Origin: an uncultured bacterium | GTDB lineage: Bacteria > Patescibacteria > JAEDAM01 > Absconditabacterales > Absconditicoccaceae | Length of the DNA stretch: 33,853 bases | Assembly (NCBI GenBank): GCA_903904545.1 | Contig: CAIVDB010000049.1 | Coordinates: 1 to 33,853, forward strand | Direction: 5' to 3' | Shown here: positions 10,613-18,315 of the stretch, one piece after another | Layout of the letters: each line of letters starts with the position of its first letter | Position numbering within the stretch: position 1 is the stretch's first letter | Program-made: the position numbers and the translations under genes | The notes under the pieces: generated by a model | What the model was told of the DNA's origin: nothing | Database searches by the model: none | What the model saw: only the letters and a program-made list of their open reading frames with translations

Positions 10613-11389
10613 ATGGAACAAAACAAAAACTGAATTTTTATCTTGGTCTCATCGATCATCTTCGCAGGAGTATTCCTTTTCGTAGGACTCGCTGTCACCT
10701 CTTCACTCAAAAACAATCAACAAACATCTCAAGGGATCACCAATACGATATCCGTAGTCGGAGAAGGGAAAGCAAACGTAGCTCCTGATACTCTAGAGAT
10801 CCATACTTCTGTGTCAGAACTTAAACCTACTACCAAAGAAGCTCAAGATTCTGCTAACAAAAAGATTGCAGCATTGCAACAAATGCTTAAGGATCTCAAA
10901 GTCCCTGCAGAAAGTCTACAAACAACAAATGTAAGTGTCAATCCTGAATACGATTGGACAAACAATGCGAGAAAATTACTTGGATACAGATCACAACAAA
11001 GTGTGACTATCAAAGTATCAGGTACTGACTTTGTAACTATCGGAGGACAAGTGATCGACAAAATCGCTAGTATCGGAGAAGTACAAGTAGATAGCACTTT
11101 CTTTACGGTAAAAGATCAAATCAAGGCGATGGAATCTGCAAGACAAAAGGCATTTGACAATGCTAAGGCCAAAGCTGAACAGCTTGCAAAGGTTGGTGGA
11201 GTAACTCTTGGTAAACCGGTAATGATTAGTGACAATGGGGTACAATACACTCCCGTACCTTATTATAGAAATGGAATGATGAAAGCAGAAATGGCTGTTT
11301 CTGATGCAAGTGCTGGAAGTACTGCTCCACTTTCTGCTGGAGAATCTGAAGTACAAATGACTGTCAATGTTGTTTATGAAATAAAATAG
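10613..11389 (+). CDS. SIMPL-domain (DUF541) membrane-anchored protein (258 aa)
   Basis: Starts at ATG 10613 with MEQNKNG; residue 7 is a TGA glycine. A single hydrophobic segment follows (IFILVSSIIFAGVFLFVGLA, about residues 8-27), an uncleaved anchor or signal. The rest is the SIMPL fold: NTISVVGEGKANVAPDTLEI opens it, then TSVSELKPTTKEAQ, LQTTNVSVNPEYDW and the helix MESARQKAFDNAKAKAEQLA, with YEIK-TAG at the end. Family members are periplasmic or extracytoplasmic; their biochemical role is poorly known. An internal TTG start would skip the TGA but would cut the membrane segment, so the ATG is preferred. It has its own promoter and a strong terminator, so it is monocistronic. Family assignment is confident. 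Confidence 0.9.
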
Positions 11390-11417
11390 TCTTAAAGTCA
11401 CAACAATAAAAGAATTG

Positions 11418-11440
11418 CCTCGCAAAATGCGGGGTTTTTT
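11418..11440 (+). terminator. Intrinsic terminator of the SIMPL gene
   Basis: Stem CCTCGC/GCGGGG around an AAAAT loop, followed by six T. It starts 29 bases after the TAG stop. Confidence 0.85.
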
Positions 11441-11469
11441 GATGGAAATTTATTTAAAAACGATATAGC

Positions 11470-11626
11470 AAAATCCCCCGTCCTAAAGGACACCTCCCCC
11501 TTTGAGTAAAGGGGGTACGCAATTATCCCAATTGAATTCCCTCTTTATTTGACCGAAGGGAATCCTGTGGATAAAGAGGGGGGACCCCGGCGTCCCGAGG
11601 GCAAGCCGGAACGGTGGGAGATTTTT
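11470..11626. repeat. GC-rich foldback element at the edge of the TGA-free block
   Basis: In the 323-base gap 11390-11712. Ends are imperfect inverted repeats (AAAATCCCCCGT and ACGGTGGGAGATTTT). Inside are CCCCCTTT-GAGT-AAAGGGGG, GTCC-TAAA-GGAC, CCCTCTTTAT/ATAAAGAGGG and CCGGC/GCCGG. No frame of note. Likely a MITE-like or palindromic repeat; copy number is not known. Confidence 0.65.
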
Positions 11627-11631
11627 AAAAT

Positions 11632-11663
11632 AAAAAAAACTGCCTGGATTATTCTCCAAGCAG
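11632..11663 (-). terminator. Intrinsic terminator downstream of the beta-barrel-like gene
   Basis: On the minus strand: CTGCTTGG, 8-base loop, CCAGGCAG, then eight T. Its sequence is nearly the same as the terminator at 21765-21796. Confidence 0.85.
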
Positions 11664-11712
11664 CCATTTACCTCCTTTCAGATAGTTTAATAGGTTAATT
11701 TTTTATGTTGGA

Positions 11713-12567
11713 TTAGATATGGATGAAAAAGTACACAGATACTCCCCTTTTCACATTGTCCCATCCTATACCGTACAATCCTTTGATGTACGTAGATTTA
11801 AAGTCCTTTAGTAAGCCGTTTTCACAGCGAACTAATTCTTTCGTTGAGATGTTGTATCCATTGTCTGCATAGAAGGTAATACCTTTAGCAGGGATAAGCT
11901 TGATAGTCAAGAGATTAGATACAATCTGATTTTGCTTCCATACCAAGGTATTGTATACCCTGTCGAAATCCAATGTCAGTGCTGTACTAAATTTCTTATT
12001 ATACTGGCCGTACCAGCTAGAGAGTTGTACCTTTTTGTAGGTCACTCTTGCAGAATATTCTGGTTTATCATTGCGTACTGCAATGCCACCAGCTAATTGG
12101 AAGTCTTTAGTAATGTCATACTTTAGTTTGGCGCTGATAGCCATACCAGGGATATTACTTTCAGTCCATGTTTCGAACTGACCATTCCCTGAAACGGGAT
12201 GTGGTCTTTGTTCTGTAGTCAAGGTAGCCATGGATCCAAATTCTAAGCTAAGCTTATGTATTGGAGTCATTTTTACCCAGAACTGTTGAAGTGTAAATGG
12301 TTTCGCATCTCCATCAAGTTGGATCATTCCCCAACCCTTGAAAGACATCCAGTTAGTTACCTTGTAGGTTCCCATTGCTCCTATTCTAACTCCGGTGAAT
12401 CCGTTAGCCTGTAAAGAATCAGTAGTGAAGTTGGTGCCTGATAGCATCCCAACATAGATTTTGTCTATGACGACTGAGCTATCTCCAGTCATTTTGATGT
12501 TGGTAATTTGAGCAGTTACGCTCGTTGTGATTGCTACGAAGGCAATGATTGCGATTAATTTTTTCAT
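11713..12567 (-). CDS. Secreted beta-strand-rich protein, porin-like (284 aa), no TGA codons
   Basis: Signal peptide MKKLIAIIAFVAITTSVTAQ with a likely cut after TAQ, a style common in Bacteroidetes. The mature part alternates polar and aromatic/hydrophobic residues in many short strands (YKVTNWMSFKGWGMIQLDG; SARVTYKKVQLSSWYGQYNK) and ends in an aromatic run (VSVYFFIHI-TAA), as in outer-membrane beta barrels. About 24 glycines are all GGN. The gene lacks a Shine-Dalgarno and has an A-rich leader. CPR cells are not known to have an outer membrane, so this looks imported from, or active against or with, another organism. The fold is inferred from pattern only. Confidence 0.75.
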   Translation of the reverse strand: MKKLIAIIAFVAITTSVTAQITNIKMTGDSSVVIDKIYVGMLSGTNFTTDSLQANGFTGVRIGAMGTYKVTNWMSFKGWGMIQLDGDAKPFTLQQFWVKMTPIHKLSLEFGSMATLTTEQRPHPVSGNGQFETWTESNIPGMAISAKLKYDITKDFQLAGGIAVRNDKPEYSARVTYKKVQLSSWYGQYNKKFSTALTLDFDRVYNTLVWKQNQIVSNLLTIKLIPAKGITFYADNGYNISTKELVRCENGLLKDFKSTYIKGLYGIGWDNVKRGVSVYFFIHI

Positions 12568-12604
12568 TTTGAATTGATTTTTGATTGTTTACTAATTTAA
12601 TTTT

Positions 12605-13048
12605 TTAATTTTTTTGTTTTTTTGTTTTGTACAGATCGCCTGTAAAATGTAATGTTCTTCCATCTGGCGAATTGTAGTAGAAGCCCAGTACCACGAATTG
12701 TTCTCCTGGGTGATGGTAGAATATTTCTACTTGATCTCTGTACCCTACCCATTGCATATAGTCCTTGACTGCAGCCCATTCAAATTCGTAGGTTCCCGTC
12801 ATATCAGCTACAAACTGACAACGACTATGTCCTACTTCTTCTAATGTTACCTGATGATAAGTCTCGTAAGTTTTCTTACCTTCAGTCCAAAGGGTGATAG
12901 TATCTCCAAGTCTTCTGAGTGAATCCATCGAAATGGTAGGTAATTTTTTGGAAGATACGGTTGCTTCTGTACTTTCATGTATACTGCTTTGGCAGCTTGA
13001 TAAGGCTATACCTAGTAGGGCGCATATCAAAATAATTTTTGTTTTCAT
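12605..13048 (-). CDS. Putative lipoprotein (147 aa), no TGA codons
   Basis: MKTKIILICALLGIALSSCQ is a lipoprotein signal with the lipobox LSSC; Cys19 would be lipidated. The mature part begins QSSIHESTEATVSS, a flexible linker, then a compact domain with repeated aromatic residues (YEFEWAAVKDYMQWVGYRDQ, FYHHPGEQFVVLGFYY) and a KKQKN tail. I do not recognise the family. It is the gene before the porin-like protein on the same strand, 37 bases apart, so the two may act together at the cell surface. All ten or so glycines are GGN. Confidence 0.75.
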   Translation of the reverse strand: MKTKIILICALLGIALSSCQSSIHESTEATVSSKKLPTISMDSLRRLGDTITLWTEGKKTYETYHQVTLEEVGHSRCQFVADMTGTYEFEWAAVKDYMQWVGYRDQVEIFYHHPGEQFVVLGFYYNSPDGRTLHFTGDLYKTKKQKN

Positions 13049-13198
13049 GTGTTTTATTTTATTAATTTGTTTGTATTGACTTATTTTGTTTTTGTTGTAT
13101 TTAGTGTATAACTAAAAAATGGCATAAGTCAATTCTTAATTAGTAAAACCTGTTGTAGATGTTCTTCAACACCCTTAGAGTATTTTCGTTCAGAATAG

Positions 13199-13228
13199 AA
13201 AAAGCTCCATCTGTATATCGATGGAGCT
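13199..13228 (-). terminator. Intrinsic terminator after the two-TM protein gene
   Basis: On the minus strand AGCTCCATC, 8-base loop, GATGGAGCT, then five T; it begins about 20 bases after the TAA of the gene ending at 13248. Confidence 0.8.
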
Positions 13229-13247
13229 CCTAATAAGATAGATGAAA

Positions 13248-13883
13248 TTACTTTGATTTTTTAAGCCATTTTCTGGACTTAAAGTATTGCCAGAAGTTCT
13301 TCTCCTGGACCTGGTTGTAGAATTGCAGTTCTGTTTCCAAACGAACAATCTCCTCATCAAGGACATCATAGGCTTGTTGGAGTTTCTTTACTTGTTCTTC
13401 TTCCAACCTGATCATGCTGGTGATATAATATCCCCACTTCTGGTCTGGTATAGCTTTGGGAAGCGAGCACATCCATGACAAGAGATTGTTTTTACTTGCT
13501 AACTTTGTCTTTCTTGCTGTTAGTCGTCTTTCTATTCCTACTCTTTCCTGTAATTTCTCTTTGAAAGGGATTTTTAGCTTTTTGAGCTTTCCTAAGATAT
13601 TGTAGGGTTGGAGCTTCTCTGATATCAAGATAAACGAAGATACGAACATAGCGAACCATAAAATAATACTAGAGATAATAAGAAATGCTATTTTTTCCCG
13701 TATTCCGATCATTGAAGCGAGAAATGCGAATCCTCCTAATACAGTACCTATCGGGATTTGGTAAATTAGACTCCAAATACCCCATTTACGCCGTTTTTCG
13801 AAGTCAGCTTCTGTTTTTTTCCAAACTTCTTGCTGGATTTCTTCTACGGTTTGTTTGTTGTTTACGTTTTGTTGTGTGTTCAT
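13248..13883 (-). CDS. Two-TM coiled-coil protein of unknown function (211 aa)
   Basis: The N-terminus is polar (NTQQNVNNKQTVEEIQQEVW) and coil-forming. Two membrane segments follow, about residues 39-60 (IYQIPIGTVLGGFAFLASMI) and 68-90 (IAFLIISSIILWFAMFVSSF). The rest is Lys/Glu-rich with a C-terminal coiled coil (RLEEEQVKKLQQAYDVLDEE) and ends in KKSK. This hairpin-membrane plus long coil layout does not identify a family. The glycines are all GGN. It is followed by a terminator and preceded by a methyltransferase 12 bases upstream on the same strand, so it is the last gene of a three-gene unit. Confidence 0.75.
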   Translation of the reverse strand: MNTQQNVNNKQTVEEIQQEVWKKTEADFEKRRKWGIWSLIYQIPIGTVLGGFAFLASMIGIREKIAFLIISSIILWFAMFVSSFILISEKLQPYNILGKLKKLKIPFKEKLQERVGIERRLTARKTKLASKNNLLSWMCSLPKAIPDQKWGYYITSMIRLEEEQVKKLQQAYDVLDEEIVRLETELQFYNQVQEKNFWQYFKSRKWLKKSK

Positions 13884-13895
13884 GATGTTTGTTGT

Positions 13896-14495
13896 TTAAT
13901 TTTTTTTGATAATTACTTGCATAATGTGATGGGTATGAGGCATCGGTAACTTATCTTCGCGGAGAAATATTTTTTCTTCCACGATTTCAAAGTCTTTGAG
14001 TAGCTCATAGACATCGGATTTTTTCTGATGATAATCGATAGAATAATTCTGATCAATGATCAAAAGATTGAAGTGGATGAAGGCATAGCCTCCCGGTTTG
14101 AGTGTTCTATGGATTTCTCCAAGAACCTTGGGTGCATCGACATAATGCAACACGTTGATACAGAAATAAGCATACTGCGAATTGTCTTCAAAAGAAAGAT
14201 TTTCAATATCCTGTACAGATAAGACATCTTGAACAGGCAGCTCTGTTTTTTTGACACAATCAGTATTTTTATCTAGTCCAATTGCCTTTATGTATTCTTC
14301 GCTACGGAAGTAGTGAACATCACGGCCACTACCACACCCCAAATCAACAATCTGATAGGGCGCCCAGAAATCCATAAATACAAACTTTTTGTCATTAAAT
14401 CGCAGAAAATTTGCGAATTCCTTTGCATACATTGTCGGATGATTTTCCCAGTGATTGCCATCACGGTACTTGTCGAATAAATTCTGGTTTTTCAT
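13896..14495 (-). CDS. Class I SAM-dependent methyltransferase (199 aa), no TGA codons
   Basis: Rossmann-fold methyltransferase: motif I is IVDLGCGSGRDV (about residues 49-60), the acidic strand-2 residue is in AIGLDKN, and the FINVLHYV-like strand 4 reads YAYFCINVLHYVDA. Post-motif LGEIHRTLKPGGYAFIHF (about residues 129-146) is typical of the Methyltransferase_11 group. The substrate cannot be told. It follows the radical SAM gene by 21 bases on the same strand, so a paired modification pathway is plausible. The C-terminus ends in IIKKN-TAA. Confidence 0.85.
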   Translation of the reverse strand: MKNQNLFDKYRDGNHWENHPTMYAKEFANFLRFNDKKFVFMDFWAPYQIVDLGCGSGRDVHYFRSEEYIKAIGLDKNTDCVKKTELPVQDVLSVQDIENLSFEDNSQYAYFCINVLHYVDAPKVLGEIHRTLKPGGYAFIHFNLLIIDQNYSIDYHQKKSDVYELLKDFEIVEEKIFLREDKLPMPHTHHIMQVIIKKN

Positions 14496-14516
14496 TGTAA
14501 TGTTTTTTTATTTTGT

Positions 14517-15980
14517 TTATACTCTAAGTTTGTTTGACTGATTGCGTTCTAAACCAAGATATTGTAATCTCATGTCCAGAAGTTTTTCCAAGCACGACCA
14601 AATAGCTTGCCGAGAAAAAGTAATATTTCCATACTTATCTACGAGATCATAGACGGGATAGTTATATACCAATCCATAGTTCTTGGGATTGTGATTTATT
14701 ATTTGTAATCTATAATCCTTAGCAACTGCAGATCCTGGCAATGGAGACAAAATATGACATTGCATATCATCGATCAAATTATTAATCAATAATTTTTCGA
14801 TCAAATCATAGGATCGCTTTTCTTCCAACAAAGAAGATCCAGGATGTCCTACGATAAGGAAGATACCTACCTCTATATCATACTCTTTTATTATACGACA
14901 AGCCTCGATGATCCATTCAGATTTATAATCCTTTTTCATCTCGTTCAATATTACCTGAGAAGCACTTTCTACACCCAAAAATATTTTCCGAACCCCTGCT
15001 TTTTTTAATGAATTAAGCTGACTGTGGATTCGTTTATTGCTATTTCTAAAATGAGAAACTCGAGATTGTACATAAAAGTTCACATCAGGGAATCGTGATC
15101 TGACATTGGACAAAATACCCACCACCTGATTAAATGATTTCTCAGTTACCAAGATATCATCATCCCATACAGATATCTTTGTCAATACTCCTTGATTAGC
15201 CAACCAAGAGACTTCTTGTTCAAAGCTTTGTATTGATTTGCTTGTCACTTGGCGATTCCACATATTAGGACTCGTACAAAACGTACAACTACTTTTACAG
15301 GCTCTGGTGAATATCACAGAATGATTGAACATGGTAACATTCACATCATCTGGAAGTTTAATCAGATTGTAATTTAGTGGCGGCAGCTCTTTTAGATTGC
15401 CCCTGAGTCTGTCAGGATTGTGTGTAATACATCCATCTTTTAGATAGCTAATGCCTTGTATTTTGACTTTATCAAAAGATTTATTTAGATAAGCCGCAAC
15501 AATCTCCTTCGTTGTCCATTCTCCTTCTTTTCTCACAACAATATCAATTACGTTATTTTTCGATAATATCTCATCTGAACAAAATGTTGCATGATTCCCT
15601 CCGACAATAATAAGTTTTTGAGGAAACATTATTTTGATCTTTTTGATAATATCGATTACAGTATCTGAGTTGAAAGTGTACATCATTTCAAATGCCAATA
15701 TCTCAGGATCATAAAATAAAATCTGTTCTCTAAAAAGAGAAACGATAGTATCTATTAGATGTGAGACATCTACAATCTTTCTTTTGTACAAGAATGCATC
15801 TATTGGCACAACAAGTGACTGTATACCAAAACAATGCAAGTAGCTAGCTATATGAAGTAATCCATTGGGAATTTCTCCGCATGGTTGACCCAATACAATT
15901 CTATGTTCTAAGAGCGCAGGGTTTAGGTGCACTGGTGATGAGAAAAAGATAATATCTTTTTCGTTTTTTTTGTTTTTCAT
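14517..15980 (-). CDS. B12-binding-domain radical SAM protein (487 aa), no TGA codons
   Basis: The N-terminal 150 residues resemble a cobalamin-binding domain (IPNGLLHIASYLHCFGIQSL; PEILAFEMMYTFNSD; KLIIVGGNHATF). The radical SAM core carries the cluster motif CKSSCTFC at C228, C232 and C235, then WDDDILVTEK, FYVQSRVSHF, and KIFLGVESASQVILNEMKKD. The late GIFLIVGHPGSSLLEEKRSY also fits this family (RiPP, lipid or hopanoid-type enzymes). The exact substrate is unknown. It is the first gene of the unit and has the only strong Shine-Dalgarno of this window. All of about 21 glycines are GGN. A different radical SAM gene in this window (26823-28208) does use TGA. Confidence 0.88.
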   Translation of the reverse strand: MKNKKNEKDIIFFSSPVHLNPALLEHRIVLGQPCGEIPNGLLHIASYLHCFGIQSLVVPIDAFLYKRKIVDVSHLIDTIVSLFREQILFYDPEILAFEMMYTFNSDTVIDIIKKIKIMFPQKLIIVGGNHATFCSDEILSKNNVIDIVVRKEGEWTTKEIVAAYLNKSFDKVKIQGISYLKDGCITHNPDRLRGNLKELPPLNYNLIKLPDDVNVTMFNHSVIFTRACKSSCTFCTSPNMWNRQVTSKSIQSFEQEVSWLANQGVLTKISVWDDDILVTEKSFNQVVGILSNVRSRFPDVNFYVQSRVSHFRNSNKRIHSQLNSLKKAGVRKIFLGVESASQVILNEMKKDYKSEWIIEACRIIKEYDIEVGIFLIVGHPGSSLLEEKRSYDLIEKLLINNLIDDMQCHILSPLPGSAVAKDYRLQIINHNPKNYGLVYNYPVYDLVDKYGNITFSRQAIWSCLEKLLDMRLQYLGLERNQSNKLRV

Positions 15981-15989
15981 TTTAATGAT

Positions 15990-15995
15990 CTCCTT
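15990..15995 (-). promoter_or_regulatory. Shine-Dalgarno (AAGGAG) of the radical SAM gene
   Basis: AAGGAG on the minus strand, 9 bases before the ATG at 15980. It is notable because the neighbouring native genes lack such a site. Confidence 0.75.
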
Positions 15996-16046
15996 TTTTT
16001 TAATTATTATTTTGTTTTTATTTGATTTTTGTTTTAATTTCTTTTA

Positions 16047-16072
16047 GCTTCCTGCTTTCTGCTTTCTGCTAC
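16047..16072. repeat. Heptamer tandem array
   Basis: GCTTCCT, GCTTTCT, GCTTTCT, then GCTAC: three and a half 7-base units between the methyltransferase and the TGA-free block. Confidence 0.7.
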
Positions 16073-16095
16073 TTTATGTATGATTTTTATTTATC

Positions 16096-16782
16096 TTACT
16101 TTCTCGCCACTAGGAGGACATCCCTCTCTATTCTATCCAAAATCTCAATCTCTCTAAATCAGAGCTCTTTCAATAGCAATATTGTTTGAGACTCTTGCAT
16201 TTTATAATTAGCATCATAGTCTTGCATTTCGTGCATCTTGATTGCTTGTGCTACTTCAGGACTTAAATATCTAAATCTCTCATTTTGCAAGCTTAACGAA
16301 CGCATATTCTCCTGTGAATCATCCGTATATATTTTGTCCATGATAATCATAATTCATCCATCTTGTAACTTATCATATGTCTTTTCCAAAAGTCTCATTT
16401 GATCTTTTTTTGTGAAATTATGGATAGTCCATGCCGAAAGGATTATTCCATAGGCCTTGGTTTCTGGGTTGTCTAAGTACTCATAAGCATCTCCTTGGAT
16501 AAAATTGATGTTTTGCCCTCATGCCTTTTGCTTCGCAGAGTCTAGCATCTCTTGCGAAATATCTAGACAATCTAACTTGATATCAGGATTGTATTGCACA
16601 AGATATTTGGTCAAATCTCACTCCCCCACTCCCATCTCCAAAATTTCTAGATCTGGTTTTTGTTCGAGTGTTTTCTTGATTTCTAGAGCAAGTTCGATCC
16701 TCATAGTTTGGTTCGCTGGTGAGAGATTGATGATCTCCTGGTTATGTTGTCTAAGAATTTGATCGTATCTGTTTTGTAACAT
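16096..16782 (-). CDS. Class I SAM-dependent methyltransferase (228 aa), native code
   Basis: Motif I is EMGVGEGD at about residues 49-56. Of its three glycines (GxGxG), G55 is TGA, and this is a position where glycine is strongly expected. Downstream are LDCLDISQEMLDSAKQKAG (motif II region, Gly by TGA), IQGDAYEYLDNPETKAYGII (motif III/IV) and LLEKTYDKLQDGGIMIIMDK (motif VI, one of two Gly by TGA). Four TGA in total; stop TAA. The substrate is unknown. It is the last native gene before the TGA-free block and lies 36 bases downstream of an unknown protein gene on the same strand. Confidence 0.88.
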
Positions 16783-16818
16783 GGGTAAAAAGATTAAATA
16801 TAAAACTATGTAATATTT

Positions 16819-17517
16819 TTATTTGACTAATAATTTGAACTTTTCATCATTATAGATTCATTTAAATCAGTTTCTAATATATATAATACCGTCAACAATA
16901 TCTCTTATTGTTTGTGCATTGTTTTTAATCAATAATTCTATTCAGACTATGCCACTTAGGATCATAGTGCCATTACACAATATAACTCTTATTGCAGAAC
17001 GACTATCTTTGTCCTGCTCTATAGAAAGTAAATTATCTTTAGCATATCTTTTGATATTTGTATATCTTAGCATAAATTGTTGCGCATTATTCTTATCATC
17101 CAATTGCACGTCAGACAAATCAAGACCGACTATATCATCTTTAAGTTTCCCCGATTCTTCATAAATATATTTTATATCTTGGCATATTTTTATCGTTTCT
17201 TGAATACCCGGCATAGATCAAAATTGTTTATTATCAATCTGTAATGCTTGTAAAATTTCTTCACTTGTTTTATTTGTAGCATCAGAAATAGCTAATATTC
17301 ACTCTATAAGTTTGTTAGATTTTCGAAGCAATATCTTACGAAGTGTAGAATCTCTATATGTTTCAGTGTCTATTATATGATGATTTGAGTATCATGTCAT
17401 TTTAAGAACTTTTTCTCGATGTATATTTGTTGCCTCAGCAATCTTTTTAGAGAAATCTTCTCGAGTCATGGTCTGAGGTAGATTATCTAGTATGTCTAAA
17501 GAATTAATATCATTCAT
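16819..17517 (-). CDS. Hypothetical protein (232 aa)
   Basis: Starts MNDINSLDILDNLPQTMTRE at ATG 17517. Mainly helical: an early segment (EDFSKKIAEATNIHREKVLK) that might be DNA- or protein-binding, a Leu/Ile-rich middle, and a C-terminal half with ESGKLKDDIVGLDLSDVQLD and KNNAQQFMLRYTNIKRYAKD. Six TGA glycines are in frame, including two near the end (RNGFKG); stop TAA. I recognise no family. It sits in a run of three close genes (starts 18193, 17517, 16782) transcribed together. Confidence 0.75.
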
Positions 17518-17542
17518 TTCTCATTTTTTCTAACATATAAAA

Positions 17543-18193
17543 TTACAATATTTTACTCATCAGCTCAAATACATTTTTGATATCTTCTTGAGTTGCTACT
17601 TCTATAGCCAATAGATCATCTGCGAAAGCATAATCTGGGGTTTTGGTTTGAAGAAAGCAATCTTTTCATTTTACTATCACCCTAGGAATATTCTTTCTAG
17701 GAATGTCGAATTGTTTTACGCTTGTAGATAATTTGAGAGAATCTTTGAATATAATTTCGATATCTCATGGACGCATGATGAGGCGAGAATGAATCCAATC
17801 CGAATCTTTAGTAATCTGTCTTTGACTATCTAATATTTCAAATGCGTCTTTGTTTGCCTCAAAAAATTTTGGTCAAATACTGAGCTCTTTAAAAAGCTTG
17901 ATTGAAAAATTTTCTCTTAGATCTATGAGTTTATCGTAATTCTCATATTCAAAGATATATTGAAACATTTGATTTTCTATTTGTTTAGTTAGTTTTATTC
18001 ATGTTTTTTCTCTAAATAATTCACAAGCCTTTTGGTATCAATGATTACTAATGTCCTGTTGAAAAGAATTTCGAATATTTTTCTTGAGTCAGAGCATAAG
18101 ACTATCTTCTCATGGTCACTTTTCTCTAGAAATAGTATCCAATTCAAAAGGATGCTTGGATAAATAGGAAATGTCTTGTGCTGATGTATTCAT
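17543..18193 (-). CDS. Hypothetical protein (216 aa) whose every glycine is TGA
   Basis: Starts MNTSAQDISYLSKHPFELDT. Eight TGA codons lie in frame, and I find no GGN codon at all, so all eight glycines depend on the recoding. One stretch gives EKGPGEDSLMLGLKKNIRNS. The rest is helical and charged, with a Phe-rich middle (FQYIFEYENYDKLIDLRENF) and a C-terminal acidic end (EVATQEDIKNVFELMSKIL-TAA). No family recognised. A good promoter lies about 30 bases upstream of the ATG. Confidence 0.78.
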
Positions 18194-18222
18194 TCTTGTT
18201 GGGGTAAAAGATAAACACCCCC

Positions 18223-18250
18223 ACTATATACTATTCCTATGAAATGTCAA
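18223..18250 (-). promoter_or_regulatory. Sigma70-type promoter for the three-gene unit 18193-16096
   Basis: On the minus strand: TTGACA (18245-18250), 16-base spacer, TATAGT (18223-18228), 5 of 6 matches. The start codon is at 18193. This is the best promoter match I found in the window. Confidence 0.7.
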
Positions 18251-18262
18251 TGTATCAAAACG

Positions 18263-18290
18263 AAAAACTGCTGTTGACGAGCATCAACAG
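18263..18290 (-). terminator. Intrinsic terminator of the 833-residue protein gene
   Basis: On the minus strand CTGTTGA, 6-base loop, TCAACAG, then CAG and five T. It lies about 25 bases after the TAG stop at 18316. Confidence 0.7.
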
Positions 18291-18315
18291 TCAGCTTTCT
18301 TTTCGTGTGTTTTTC

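Larger units (their letters stand above)
11640..16000 (-). other. Putative horizontally acquired five-gene block with standard-code usage
   Basis: Five minus-strand genes (11713-15980) lie in tandem with short gaps. Together they hold about 70 glycines, none encoded by TGA, while genes on both sides use TGA freely. Leaders are A-rich instead of pyrimidine-rich. A foldback element lies just outside the left end and a heptamer array just outside the right. All five stops are TAA, so none is misread under code 25. Confidence 0.6.
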
